64,000 bases of DNA from Rhodopirellula europaea 6C (GTDB taxonomy: Bacteria; Planctomycetota; Planctomycetia; Pirellulales; Pirellulaceae). Positions within the stretch are counted from its first letter, which is position 1; each line of letters begins with the position of its first letter. Below are positions 1 to 8,330 of the stretch, in pieces. Location of the stretch: positions 62,001-126,000 of the forward strand of contig NZ_ANMO01000211.1 of NCBI RefSeq assembly GCF_000338295.1, read 5' to 3'. Below the pieces are notes generated by a model. That model had not been told where the DNA came from. It did not search any database and saw only the letters and a program-made list of their open reading frames with translations. Position numbers and translations under genes: made by a program.

Positions 1-1092
1 TTCGTCGGCACCAACTTCCGCGTTGGACAATACTTCCTGACGGATCTGTTTTGCCAACTCGATCGCTGGTTCGTCCGTCATCGCGAAGTTGGTCAGCATT
101 CCGCCGCTGGCGACGACCAACACGCGAGAATCTTTCCACTTCGGATGAGTGATTCGGGCGAAGGTTGTGATTCCGTTGTGCTCGTCCAACGTTTCAAAAA
201 ATTGCGACGGGCGACTGTTCTGTTTTGAATCGTCTTGTTCCTCGTTTGTTTCTTCGGCCGAATCAGATGATTCCGTCGGCTCGTCGACAGCGGTTTCGTC
301 CAATTCGCTTTCTTCCCCTTCGACGATCGTTGCGTCGTCGGGCTTCGCGGCCGTCACAACCAATCCGCCGGGGGTCACAACGCTGGCGGTTTTGTCGCGT
401 TTCGGATCGAATTCGTGCAGGTCGTAGGAGACGACTCGGCGATCATCAATGTTCTGACGTGCGGGCAATCCCCGAGCGGTGAACAGTTTGCCAACGATGA
501 TGTCGTCGCGGCGGACGTCCTCGAGCAAACGCAAGTTGATCTGCTGAGCCAGACGGCGACGGTATTCCAACCGTTGCTCGGGAGGTGCCAACTTCGATGC
601 CTCGCGCCAATAGGCTTCCGTGCTGCCCTCGTCGGGAACGATGAAGACAACCGTGCGGTTACCGCTTCGCAACCACTTTGTCATCCAATCCGAGACGTCG
701 CCCGGATTGATGGGCGGCCATGCGGTTGGCACCCAAACGATGGCATCGTGCTGGTAAGCCCGTGACGACAATCGCGTCAGGTTGCGGGAGCGAAGCTCAG
801 CGTCCTCCCAATCTTCGCCCAGTTCGGCACGTTCCGATTCGTCAAGTTCTTCGGTGAGCGTATCGCGGAATGCGCCGAAGCCATTGAGACTTTCGTTGCC
901 GATCGTGCCGTCGGTTTTGCCGTACTTGGTGTACAGATCGCTGCATCCGGAGGTCAGCAGAACGCAAAGCAACAGCAACCAACAGGCAGCCTTGCAAGCG
1001 ACTGGCCCTGACGATGCGGAGCGGTCGCGTGCAGCATCGGAGGAGGAAATGTGGGAGTCGAAGAAAGATTCAATTCGGGTGGCGGTGATCAT
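1..1092 (-). CDS. DUF4350-like lipoprotein, C-terminus off the left edge
   Basis: The frame is open for 364 codons from an ATG at 1092 to the window edge, so the C-terminus is missing. A hydrophobic segment at about residues 37-49 ends in a lipobox (LTSGC, Cys50), so this should be an exported lipoprotein. The following segment (KYGKTDG..GNESLNGFGAFRDTL) resembles the start of DUF4350 proteins. Further on come an acidic Glu/Asp/Ser-rich insert and a hydrophobic stretch (RVLVVASGGMLTN). The ATG overlaps the stop of the upstream DUF4129 gene as ATGA, which implies translational coupling. Proteins of this kind usually sit with MoxR ATPase and DUF58 genes; those would lie beyond the left edge. 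Biochemical role unknown. The family call comes from motif resemblance and gene order. Confidence 0.75.
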   Translation of the reverse strand, partial: MITATRIESFFDSHISSSDAARDRSASSGPVACKAACWLLLLCVLLTSGCSDLYTKYGKTDGTIGNESLNGFGAFRDTLTEELDESERAELGEDWEDAELRSRNLTRLSSRAYQHDAIVWVPTAWPPINPGDVSDWMTKWLRSGNRTVVFIVPDEGSTEAYWREASKLAPPEQRLEYRRRLAQQINLRLLEDVRRDDIIVGKLFTARGLPARQNIDDRRVVSYDLHEFDPKRDKTASVVTPGGLVVTAAKPDDATIVEGEESELDETAVDEPTESSDSAEETNEEQDDSKQNSRPSQFFETLDEHNGITTFARITHPKWKDSRVLVVASGGMLTNFAMTDEPAIELAKQIRQEVLSNAEVGADE

Positions 1093-1997
1093 GCTGCCCC
1101 CGTTTTGCGAACGGAGTCGGCGGCTTGGATGCTTTGTTCCAAGACCGCGTTGGTTTCCCAAAGACGCTGAAATTCGGCTTGCGAGATTTCGTGCCGGCCA
1201 AAGTAGGCTCGTTCAAACGCCGACACCGTTTGCTGCAAACGGTTCCCCGCATCGGGTTGTGACCGCTTTGTCTCACGGACATAGCGACTGTTCGTCTTCC
1301 CGCGAGCCAACCGCAACCAGTGGACTCGGTCGAGCAACAGCAATTGATGACCGTACAGGTAGATCACCGCTTCGTTGTACTGGCCAGCCTGCATCAACCG
1401 TTCGGCTTGGGCACGCGGGTTGACGCTGGTGTCACGCAATGCCTCGGGCAGGTGTTCCATGCGTTGTCGGGTTTGACGGTCCAATTGTTCGCCGGTCAGC
1501 AATGATTGTTCGACGTTGCCGGGAGTGAAGTCAAAATCGCTGTTGCTAAACACCCACGCCAGCAGCGACACCAATCCGATTAGCAGTGCGGCGAGCATGA
1601 GCCAGCCGAACAATCGAGCGATTGTCAATCCGGTGGTTGGTGTGGTTGCGGGAGCAGCGGGAGTCGCTTTGGCTTTGTTGGTGGAGACCCCTGTCCAGCG
1701 GCTGTCTCGATTGTCAGTGTCGGTTTGTTGGTCGGAGACTTCTACCGGAATGAGTTCCCCGGCATCCTCGTCAAACCAAATTGAACCTGACACCGGCGAA
1801 TCGACGGACCCGGCCGCCGCGGGCTGGTCCGCGAATGTTTGGTGGGTCAAAGCTTGCAGTGAGATGCTACTGAACACGACGCATGCGACGATGCACATCC
1901 AATTCGTTCGAGCTGGCGTCGAAAGGAGACGGATCGAATGCAAGATAGGCGATGCGTTTGGCAACGATTGGTGACGCGAGATTCGACGATCGATCAT
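1089..1997 (-). CDS. DUF4129 domain membrane protein
   Basis: This 302-aa protein has an N-terminal hydrophobic segment (about residues 33-50, probable signal or anchor), a low-complexity Pro/Thr/Ala linker, and one strong membrane span at about 128-150. The C-terminal 110 residues match the DUF4129 pattern: an Ala/Glu-rich helix with AERLMQAGQYNEAVIYLYGHQ, then LLDRVHWLRLARGKTNSRYVRE, ending in ERAYFGRHEISQAEF. It overlaps the upstream membrane-protein gene by ATGA (1994-1997) and the downstream DUF4350-like gene by ATGA (1089-1092), so four proteins form one transcriptional and translational unit. DUF4129 proteins recur in MoxR/DUF58/transglutaminase clusters, where a role in cell-envelope protein assembly or processing has been suggested but not shown. 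Confidence 0.8.
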   Translation of the reverse strand: MIDRRISRHQSLPNASPILHSIRLLSTPARTNWMCIVACVVFSSISLQALTHQTFADQPAAAGSVDSPVSGSIWFDEDAGELIPVEVSDQQTDTDNRDSRWTGVSTNKAKATPAAPATTPTTGLTIARLFGWLMLAALLIGLVSLLAWVFSNSDFDFTPGNVEQSLLTGEQLDRQTRQRMEHLPEALRDTSVNPRAQAERLMQAGQYNEAVIYLYGHQLLLLDRVHWLRLARGKTNSRYVRETKRSQPDAGNRLQQTVSAFERAYFGRHEISQAEFQRLWETNAVLEQSIQAADSVRKTGAA

Positions 1998-3070
1998 GGG
2001 CGAACCTGGACTTCGATCGCGGTTTCATTTGCTTCGGGTTCGTTGTCGGAAACCAATAGGGCTTCTTCAGTATCAGCAGCTGGCGTCGGTGATGCCGCGG
2101 GTTTGTCGGGGGTGGATGGTTGGCTCGATCCACTCCGGCGTGAAGATGCGGCCTGAGCGTTCATGGCGTCTTCGCCGAATTGCCGAATGGCTTCGGCGCG
2201 GATGGCCAATTCCACTTCCCATCCTTCCAAGCGAATTCGAGCGTCCAGGTATCCCAGCAGGCGAACGACCACACTGAAAGCGGCCACCGTCCACAAAGCC
2301 AGCGGAATGAATACCATCATGGCGAGCAAATCCGTGGACCAATTCGATGTCGCGATTCCGCGAACCCAAATCAGCGAGTAGTAGACCGAACACACCAAAA
2401 CGAAAGAGGTTCCCGCGACGGTCAAAAAGCGCCCGCCCAGCTCGCTAGCCATCGGTGTGTGCAATCCCTTGGAGCGTCGAGAGAGCGTAATGACGTGCTG
2501 GGATTTTGAACGAAGCGGGCAGCGTTCCAGCACGATCATTTCAGGAACAAACGGGCGATTGCTTCGAACGACCGCCGCAAGAATCACGATCAACCACGGC
2601 AACATAAAATCGATGAAGACATCGGCGTCGGTTCCAATTCGAAAAATCAGCAGCAGCGTGGTTGGAATCGCGAGTCGTTTGACGCCCAGCACCCACAGCA
2701 GCGGCCATCGAAGCTTCCAGACTTCCGCGAAAGTGTGCCGCAGGGTTGGCTTTTGTTCAAAAACGGCTTGGCCCAAATAGTATGTCGAGAAAGCACCGGC
2801 CAAGGGCGTTTGCAACACGACCAACACCATCATCCAGCTGACGTAACGGATCAAATCTGACGCGGAGTCATCGGTGAAGAATTCGTCGGCGGCGATTCGC
2901 AGCGGCAGGAATGACAGCAAGACCGCGTTGATGACAATCCACGGGAGTGCTCCGGCGAAGAACGCTCGTGTCACCGCGACCGGGTAGCGGCGGATCATCA
3001 GCAGAGCCAGGTCACCGATTTCCGAAAGCGAGCGGACTCGGATGGCGATGTGAGTGCGATCAAGCTGCAC
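1994..3070 (-). CDS. polytopic membrane protein of the SpoIIM-DUF4129 operon
   Basis: I place the start at a GTG at 3070, which overlaps the SpoIIM-like stop by 11 bp and gives 358 aa. The in-frame ATG at 3145 would run 86 bases into the upstream gene. About six hydrophobic segments are visible, beginning with AFFAGALPWIVINAVLLSF and ending near LWTVAAFSVVVRLLGYL. They are followed by a cytoplasmic-looking helix rich in Arg/Glu and a Pro/Ser/Ala-rich tail. I recognise no catalytic motif. Position and topology make it the second membrane component of this operon. It is not a clear RDD protein, which is the usual partner of SpoIIM in other phyla. Confidence 0.75.
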   Translation of the reverse strand: MQLDRTHIAIRVRSLSEIGDLALLMIRRYPVAVTRAFFAGALPWIVINAVLLSFLPLRIAADEFFTDDSASDLIRYVSWMMVLVVLQTPLAGAFSTYYLGQAVFEQKPTLRHTFAEVWKLRWPLLWVLGVKRLAIPTTLLLIFRIGTDADVFIDFMLPWLIVILAAVVRSNRPFVPEMIVLERCPLRSKSQHVITLSRRSKGLHTPMASELGGRFLTVAGTSFVLVCSVYYSLIWVRGIATSNWSTDLLAMMVFIPLALWTVAAFSVVVRLLGYLDARIRLEGWEVELAIRAEAIRQFGEDAMNAQAASSRRSGSSQPSTPDKPAASPTPAADTEEALLVSDNEPEANETAIEVQVRP

Positions 3071-4169
3071 GGACGCTCGAGCTCCCGCCACCACTTGGGT
3101 CGGCTTGCAGGTTGGGATCGGAATCGTCGGGCGGACCAAGATCATTCATGATCGTGTCGAGCGTTTGACGCACAGTTCGATGGTCGCGGTTGCCCGGGAA
3201 GCCGAGTACCACGAAGTAGAAACTGATCATGCTGGATGACATCACCGACCAAGCGGCTTTGAACGTGTACGCCAGTGGGCTTGGTGAGATGAATCCTTCC
3301 GTGAAGGCCGCAAGCACAAACAGTGTCGCCGCGGCCGAAATCACCGGCACCGCTTTGACCGCTGATCGTCGGACCGAATCAATGCGGCTGAGTCCACCGG
3401 TTGCAAAAAGCCCCATGCCCAAACGCAATCCGGCGGCGGCGGACAACGCGATCGCGGTCAGCTCGAATGGGCCGTGAGCGGTGACGAATTCAAAGAAGTT
3501 GTCGCGACTGGAGACATCTTCTCGGGCCATGTAGCCAAACACCGTTCCCAGCGTCACGGCGTTGCTGGACAAAATGTACAGGCACGGAACGATCAAGATT
3601 CCATAGGCGAAACACTTCAGCCCGATCCCAGTGTTATGCATGATGTAGAAGCTGGACATGGTGATGTAGTGGTCCAGACTTCCCTGCAGCTCCATTTCGT
3701 ACATCTCTTCCATCGATTGCAAACCGGCTTCGCCGACAACAACGTTGGCGAAATTAGGGAAGAGTGTTTGTTGATATCCCAGGTACATTGACAACGCGAA
3801 CAGACCAAAGAACACCAGCGTGGCGACTCGCACGCAGTTGTCGCCGTAGATTTCTTTCGGTGCGACACGAAAGATCATGTCAAACCAACCGGTCGGTTCA
3901 AATTTGCCCGCTCGATAAAGCTGGTTGTGCGAACGCGCGACCAGTCGGTGAAGGTAGGTCACCGTGGCGGGAGGCAATTGGTACGCGTCGGCCAATGCCA
4001 AGTCCGCACATGCGCCGCGATACAGCGTTGCAAAACGAACGATCCCGGCGGCACCTTTGTATTGTGGCCCCGCTTTGTCCGTTCGTCCTCGAACTTCCAT
4101 CGCCTCGCAAAGACGTTCCAATTCGCCCCAGTTCGATCGTCGTTTGTCGAGCAGTTTGGCGATGTTCAT
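3060..4169 (-). CDS. SpoIIM-like (DUF95) membrane protein
   Basis: This 369-aa protein starts with a charged helical domain (residues 1-100, LLDKRRSNWGELERLCEAME) and continues with about five membrane spans. It carries the features of stage II sporulation protein M homologs: a hydrophobic segment followed by FYIMHNTGIGLKCFAYGIL, then the conserved FFEFVTAHGPFELTAIALSAAAGLRLG block. In endospore formers SpoIIM works with SpoIID and SpoIIP in peptidoglycan remodelling during engulfment. In non-sporulating bacteria homologs sit next to RDD, DUF4129, DUF58 and MoxR genes, as here. First gene of the minus-strand operon, with a clean ATG at 4169 and about 48 bp between it and moaA. Confidence 0.88.
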   Translation of the reverse strand: MNIAKLLDKRRSNWGELERLCEAMEVRGRTDKAGPQYKGAAGIVRFATLYRGACADLALADAYQLPPATVTYLHRLVARSHNQLYRAGKFEPTGWFDMIFRVAPKEIYGDNCVRVATLVFFGLFALSMYLGYQQTLFPNFANVVVGEAGLQSMEEMYEMELQGSLDHYITMSSFYIMHNTGIGLKCFAYGILIVPCLYILSSNAVTLGTVFGYMAREDVSSRDNFFEFVTAHGPFELTAIALSAAAGLRLGMGLFATGGLSRIDSVRRSAVKAVPVISAAATLFVLAAFTEGFISPSPLAYTFKAAWSVMSSSMISFYFVVLGFPGNRDHRTVRQTLDTIMNDLGPPDDSDPNLQADPSGGGSSSVRAA

Positions 4170-4217
4170 GCGAGCGATTATAGCGAACGAAACCGATTCG
4201 GGGGTGTGGCCAAGGTC

Positions 4218-5228
4218 TCAGCCACCGATGGCATGCATCGCGCGTTCGGGAGGGCGGAAATCATCCGAATCAATGCCGTGAGCGGCGTGTTTCTCGCCCA
4301 CGCACTGTTGAATCTTTTGAATCAATTTGTCGTCGTCGCACCCGCTTCGCATCGCATCGCGGAGCGGCGTCTCGGATTGCGAGAACAAACAATTTCGCAG
4401 CCCACCATCGGCGGTCAATCTCAAACGGTTGCAATCCCCACAAAACGGCCGGGTCACGGAGCGAATGATTCCGATCGTGCCTTCTCGACCATCACACGAT
4501 AGCGTGAAGGTTTCCGCGGGAGCCGATGGATTTTCGCGACCGGTCGGCGTGATGTCTCCAAACGCTTCGGAAAGCAGCTTTAGGCAAGCGTCTCCGGAGA
4601 GCACGTCTTTGGATTTCCAAGCGCGGTCGCTGTCCAGCGGCATGAACTCAATGAATCGAAGCGTGACGCCTTTTCCGACCGCGAAACGGACCAAGCCAAC
4701 CAGTTCGGATTCGCTGAGGCCACGAATCGCGAGCGCATTGAGTTTGATCGATTCGAATCCCGCCTCAATCGCGGCGTCGATTCCGTCGATGACTCGGTCG
4801 ACACCGGGACGGCGAGTGATTTTGGCAAACGTGGCTTCATCAAGCGTGTCGAGAGAAATGTTGAGCCGTTTCAAACCCGCCGCTCGCAGACCAGCAGCGT
4901 GCTGTCGGAGCAACATCCCGTTGGTGGTCATCGATAGGTCTTCTAATCCATCGATCTGGGCCAGCATTCGAATCAGGTCGACGCAGTCACGGCGTACCAA
5001 AGGTTCGCCGCCGGTGATTCGGATGTCTCGCACTCCGCAACGCTTAACCAGCAAACCCGCCGAACGTTCGATTTCTTCATACGTCAATACACCACTGCGA
5101 GGCAGAAACTCCGCGTCGTGTTCAGGCATGCAGTAGAAACAACGGATGTTGCAACGATCCGTGATACTGATGCGAAGACTGTCGTGGCGTCGACCAAAGC
5201 GATCGACCAATGCAATGGGATCGGTCAT
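4218..5228 (-). CDS. moaA: GTP 3',8-cyclase MoaA (molybdenum cofactor synthesis)
   Basis: Radical-SAM enzyme that converts GTP to 3',8-cyclo-GTP in the first step of molybdopterin synthesis. The N-terminal CxxxCxxC cluster motif (Cys26, Cys30, Cys33 in TDRCNIRCFYC), the SAM-binding ITGGEP and the C-terminal second cluster (FCGDCN, then a third Cys 13 residues on) are all present. The protein ends in Gly-Gly, which MoaA needs for activity. I chose the ATG at 5228, which gives 336 aa, close to family length. The in-frame ATG at 5297 would add 23 residues with no family counterpart. It is probably transcribed separately from the SpoIIM operon although co-oriented. No other moa genes are in the window. 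Confidence 0.95.
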   Translation of the reverse strand: MTDPIALVDRFGRRHDSLRISITDRCNIRCFYCMPEHDAEFLPRSGVLTYEEIERSAGLLVKRCGVRDIRITGGEPLVRRDCVDLIRMLAQIDGLEDLSMTTNGMLLRQHAAGLRAAGLKRLNISLDTLDEATFAKITRRPGVDRVIDGIDAAIEAGFESIKLNALAIRGLSESELVGLVRFAVGKGVTLRFIEFMPLDSDRAWKSKDVLSGDACLKLLSEAFGDITPTGRENPSAPAETFTLSCDGREGTIGIIRSVTRPFCGDCNRLRLTADGGLRNCLFSQSETPLRDAMRSGCDDDKLIQKIQQCVGEKHAAHGIDSDDFRPPERAMHAIGG

Positions 5229-5356
5229 GTTGGTAGGGTAACCGGCCCGGATCGATGACGCGATGCGGACGAAAAACGAAGCGGTGAGCGTTTCCACTCG
5301 AACTCATTCGCGCAAATCAGGCCAGAGCGAATCCGACCAGCGAGATACGAAATTCG

Positions 5357-5602
5357 ATGAGCAACGATTGGGACGACGATTCGTGGCAGTCGAGCTACGA
5401 CGATGAGATGGATGAGGACGCGGTCGAAGGCGAAGAGTACTCGGTCGACTGGGACGATGAGGAGTACGACGATTTTCTCGCTCGCGAATTTCCGGATTCG
5501 ACCAATCGCAAAGATTGGGCGGGTGGTCGCCCGCTTTGGCACTTGACCGTGTGGGTGGTGCTGGCGGTTTTCGTCGGTGGTTTTCTGCTGATGCTGTTCT
5601 AA
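5357..5602 (+). CDS. small acidic protein with a C-terminal membrane anchor
   Basis: An 81-aa protein divergent from moaA. The first 50 residues are extremely acidic (runs of Asp and Glu with Trp and Tyr), followed by DSTNRKDWAGGRPLW and one C-terminal membrane span of about 20 residues ending FLLMLF. The arrangement suggests a tail-anchored protein with an acidic cytoplasmic domain. I recognise no family. The opposite strand also has an open frame here (5225-5635), but the composition and the clean membrane segment favour the plus-strand reading. Confidence 0.6.
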   Translation: MSNDWDDDSWQSSYDDEMDEDAVEGEEYSVDWDDEEYDDFLAREFPDSTNRKDWAGGRPLWHLTVWVVLAVFVGGFLLMLF

Positions 5603-5645
5603 ATAGCGATGGATGAACGAGTGTTCGCTCCGCACGCGTGCAAAT

Positions 5646-7079
5646 TCACTCGGGATCAGGAAGCAATCGCAAGCGGATGGTTCGCGTGACCCACATCATC
5701 CCAGCCAGCACCGGCGGCATGACGATCGCCATCCAAAGCAACACGTCGCCCATCAGCAACAGCGTTGTTCGGAAGCGAGCGTTGTAGACGTCGTCCCAGA
5801 ACCAAACGACCAGCAACGTGCCCACGCACAAATACGGACCGTATGGCGTTCGCGGGTCACGATTGATGACGAAGACCACCATCACAATCAGCAATCCGGC
5901 AATCGGAGAAAGGAAGAATGTCAGGATGCTGCCTTGCCATCCGATCACCGCTCCGATCATGGCCATCAACGTGACGTCCCCAAATCCCATCGCTTCCATC
6001 TGGACCGCCCATCCGCAGACCAATCGCACGATCCAGATGATTCCGCCACCAACGGCAAGCCCAGTGAGCGACGTCATCATGCCCATCCAACCGATCGGGC
6101 TGCTCAGATAGACCGATACAATCGCGATGGAACCGATCAACCACATCGCGATTAGGATTTTCGAGGCGGGGTTTCGTTTCAATCCAAACCAAAAGTATGC
6201 CCAAGCTTTTGACCATCCACGCCTCAGGTAGAAACGTCGGTCAGCCAAGGCAAAGCACCAGACCGCCCAGATTAGTAGTCCGGTGAACAGACCGTTCGTG
6301 CTGCTCCAAAACGGAGACAAACCGTACGGGTGATTGGCCAGGGTCGGTGCGATTCCTTCCACGGAGTTCGATACCACGGTGCCGGGCAGGAATGCGAATG
6401 GCGTGATCGTTCCAACAAGGATGGCGAAGATTGTTCCCGGGATGGTCAACGAATCAGGAATGGTGCGTTCATCGAAGTCGATGAAGGTGGCGGCGACCAA
6501 CCAAACCAGAAAGGCTGCGTGCAGAAAGAACAACAACGCCATCCAGTCGGTGCAGGCGGCAATCGTGGCCGGCAAGACTCCCGCGGGTAGCAACTGACCG
6601 GCCAGATACGCTTGGTGCATCAACGGCAAGACTGCTGCCAGTGACAGTTCAATCAAGATCGGGCGAACCCAGAACCAACGACCGAACATCTCCGACTCCC
6701 GCCGTAAACGCAGCCATCCGATCACCGGAATTCGGTCCATCCAAGTCCGAGCCGGAAGTGCCTCTGAAATCGCTTGGAACTTGGGTAGCAGCGGCCAGCG
6801 TTCACGATTGACCCAAGGAGAAACCGGACGTGGGTACCAACACCAAGTCGGAATGATGTGATTGGCGATCGCGCCGCCGAGGATTCCCAGCAGTGCCAGC
6901 ACCACAGTTTGTGTGGTCGTCGAAAGTGCCAACCAGGCCGCCATTCCGCCCGCCAACCAATCAGGTGTGATTTTCCCCAGCAAACCAAACGCCTGCGCAA
7001 TCTGAAAGTCGGACTGCGACGCGATCAGTCGCGTTGCCATCAAATCAACGACAGGTGCGGGAGAGGTCAGATCAATCAT
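5646..7079 (-). CDS. A24-family prepilin peptidase
   Basis: Membrane aspartic protease that would cleave (pseudo)pilin leader peptides at the inner membrane. The two catalytic aspartates are visible: Asp201 in ATFIDFDERTIPD and Asp368 in the GxGD-type motif GFGDV, with TPYGPYL near the C-terminus. The N-terminal half has the segment found in bifunctional prepilin peptidases (RIPVIGWLRLRRES) but lacks its zinc-binding CxxC pairs, so methylation may be absent or different. About ten membrane spans; 477 aa is long for the family (usually 250-300). I chose ATG at 7079; a GTG at 7112 would add 11 residues. It is divergent from the TadE/TadG-like genes, its plausible substrates. Confidence 0.88.
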   Translation of the reverse strand: MIDLTSPAPVVDLMATRLIASQSDFQIAQAFGLLGKITPDWLAGGMAAWLALSTTTQTVVLALLGILGGAIANHIIPTWCWYPRPVSPWVNRERWPLLPKFQAISEALPARTWMDRIPVIGWLRLRRESEMFGRWFWVRPILIELSLAAVLPLMHQAYLAGQLLPAGVLPATIAACTDWMALLFFLHAAFLVWLVAATFIDFDERTIPDSLTIPGTIFAILVGTITPFAFLPGTVVSNSVEGIAPTLANHPYGLSPFWSSTNGLFTGLLIWAVWCFALADRRFYLRRGWSKAWAYFWFGLKRNPASKILIAMWLIGSIAIVSVYLSSPIGWMGMMTSLTGLAVGGGIIWIVRLVCGWAVQMEAMGFGDVTLMAMIGAVIGWQGSILTFFLSPIAGLLIVMVVFVINRDPRTPYGPYLCVGTLLVVWFWDDVYNARFRTTLLLMGDVLLWMAIVMPPVLAGMMWVTRTIRLRLLPDPE

Positions 7080-7294
7080 GCGGACTTTGTCGTCGGTTGT
7101 GGGAAGGAGCACACAAAACGTGGACCGGCGCAGAGGTTAGAAGGTTTTCAAAGATTTTTCACGCCCACGTCCAATTTCAGAGCTAGGTTTCCGTTAGAGG
7201 TCCTCCTTGAGAACCCATTTACACGCATTTCAGTGACCCGATCGTTCCCGGGATCACAACTTCACTGGCCGTCAACGCCTTTGGTCTTCGCAAC

Positions 7295-7780
7295 ATGAAT
7301 CCAGTCAACCACACCTTCAAACGCACTCGTTCCGGCTTTTCCAAAGCTGGCGGTGCGCGATCGGGAGGTCGCCTGAATCAACCTCGTCGCGGAACTGCGA
7401 CGGCGGAGATCGCGTTTTGCCTGCCCGTGTTGCTGACATTCACCTTTGCGACGGTCGATCTTTGCTCGATCTTTTTCTTGAAAGAAACCGTCGCCATCGC
7501 GGCCTATGAAGGTGCCCGTCGCGGCATCAACCGTGGTGGCACTGACGATGATGTGCGAGCTCGCGTGGCGGAGATTTTGGACGAACGAGGTGTTCAGTAC
7601 GAGGGCAACTCGGTGACGTTTGAGAACAGCACATTTAGCGCGGCGGACACGTTGGAACACGTCACCATCGTGGTCACGGTCCCCGCCGCAGGCAACTTGT
7701 ACGCTCCCGCGGGTTTGTACAACGACTTGCAGATCTCGCATCGAATCACGATGCGAAAAGAATTCAAGAATCAAGAGTAG
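7295..7780 (+). CDS. TadE-like pilus assembly protein (first copy)
   Basis: 161 aa. A basic, Gly/Arg-rich N-terminus of about 32 residues leads to the TadE-type pseudopilin segment (RRGTATAEIAFCLPVLLTFTF), in which Glu38 is the conserved glutamate just inside the hydrophobic helix. The C-terminal part, with ETVAIAAYEGARRGI, is the usual TadE-like tail. In tad/flp systems TadE and TadF are processed by a prepilin peptidase and help pilus assembly in the envelope. It is followed after 11 bp by a second TadE-like gene and then a vWA TadG-like gene, so the three are probably one operon. Confidence 0.85.
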   Translation: MNPVNHTFKRTRSGFSKAGGARSGGRLNQPRRGTATAEIAFCLPVLLTFTFATVDLCSIFFLKETVAIAAYEGARRGINRGGTDDDVRARVAEILDERGVQYEGNSVTFENSTFSAADTLEHVTIVVTVPAAGNLYAPAGLYNDLQISHRITMRKEFKNQE

Positions 7781-7791
7781 GCATCGCCCCA

Positions 7792-8262
7792 ATGATCCGA
7801 TCAACCAGAGCCTCCGCCGCCCACACGCCATCGCGACCATGTCGAGTCCCGGCACGTCGTGCTGCGAAACGTGATGGAGCGACGTTGGTGGAATTCGCCA
7901 TCGTTTGCAACGTGCTGCTGCTGACCATTTTCATGTGCATGGAATTGGCTCGGATGAACATGGCTCGCAACTTGGCACAGGACGCCGCCTACTATGCCGC
8001 CCGAACCGCGATCGTTCCTGGTGCAACTGCCGACGAAGCGATTGCGGAAGCCGAGAACATCATGGAATCCTTGTTTGCCAATGGCTACGAAGTGGAATGC
8101 ACACCGATCAATGATGAAACCGAGGAAGTCACCGTCACGGTGAGTTTGAGCCTCGACGATGTGGCTCTGTTCGCACCAATGTTCCTGGGCAACGTCGAAC
8201 TGACGTCATCGGCCACGATGCAAACCGAACGATACAACGGCTTCTTCCGAGCCACCAACTGA
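7792..8262 (+). CDS. TadE-like pilus assembly protein (second copy)
   Basis: 156 aa with the same architecture as its upstream neighbour: a basic N-terminal stretch of about 33 residues, then RDGATLVEFAIVCNVLLLTIF with the conserved Glu inside the hydrophobic helix, and a periplasmic domain containing QDAAYYAARTAIVPGATADEA. The two TadE-like proteins differ in sequence, so they look like distinct components (TadE/TadF roles) rather than a recent duplication. The start ATG lies 11 bp after the previous stop. Confidence 0.85.
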   Translation: MIRSTRASAAHTPSRPCRVPARRAAKRDGATLVEFAIVCNVLLLTIFMCMELARMNMARNLAQDAAYYAARTAIVPGATADEAIAEAENIMESLFANGYEVECTPINDETEEVTVTVSLSLDDVALFAPMFLGNVELTSSATMQTERYNGFFRATN

Positions 8263-8330
8263 CCAATGAATCCGGTCCGGGGGGACCTTATTCGCTTTCC
8301 TTTCCAATGTTTTGTTTTGGAGTTCCATCG

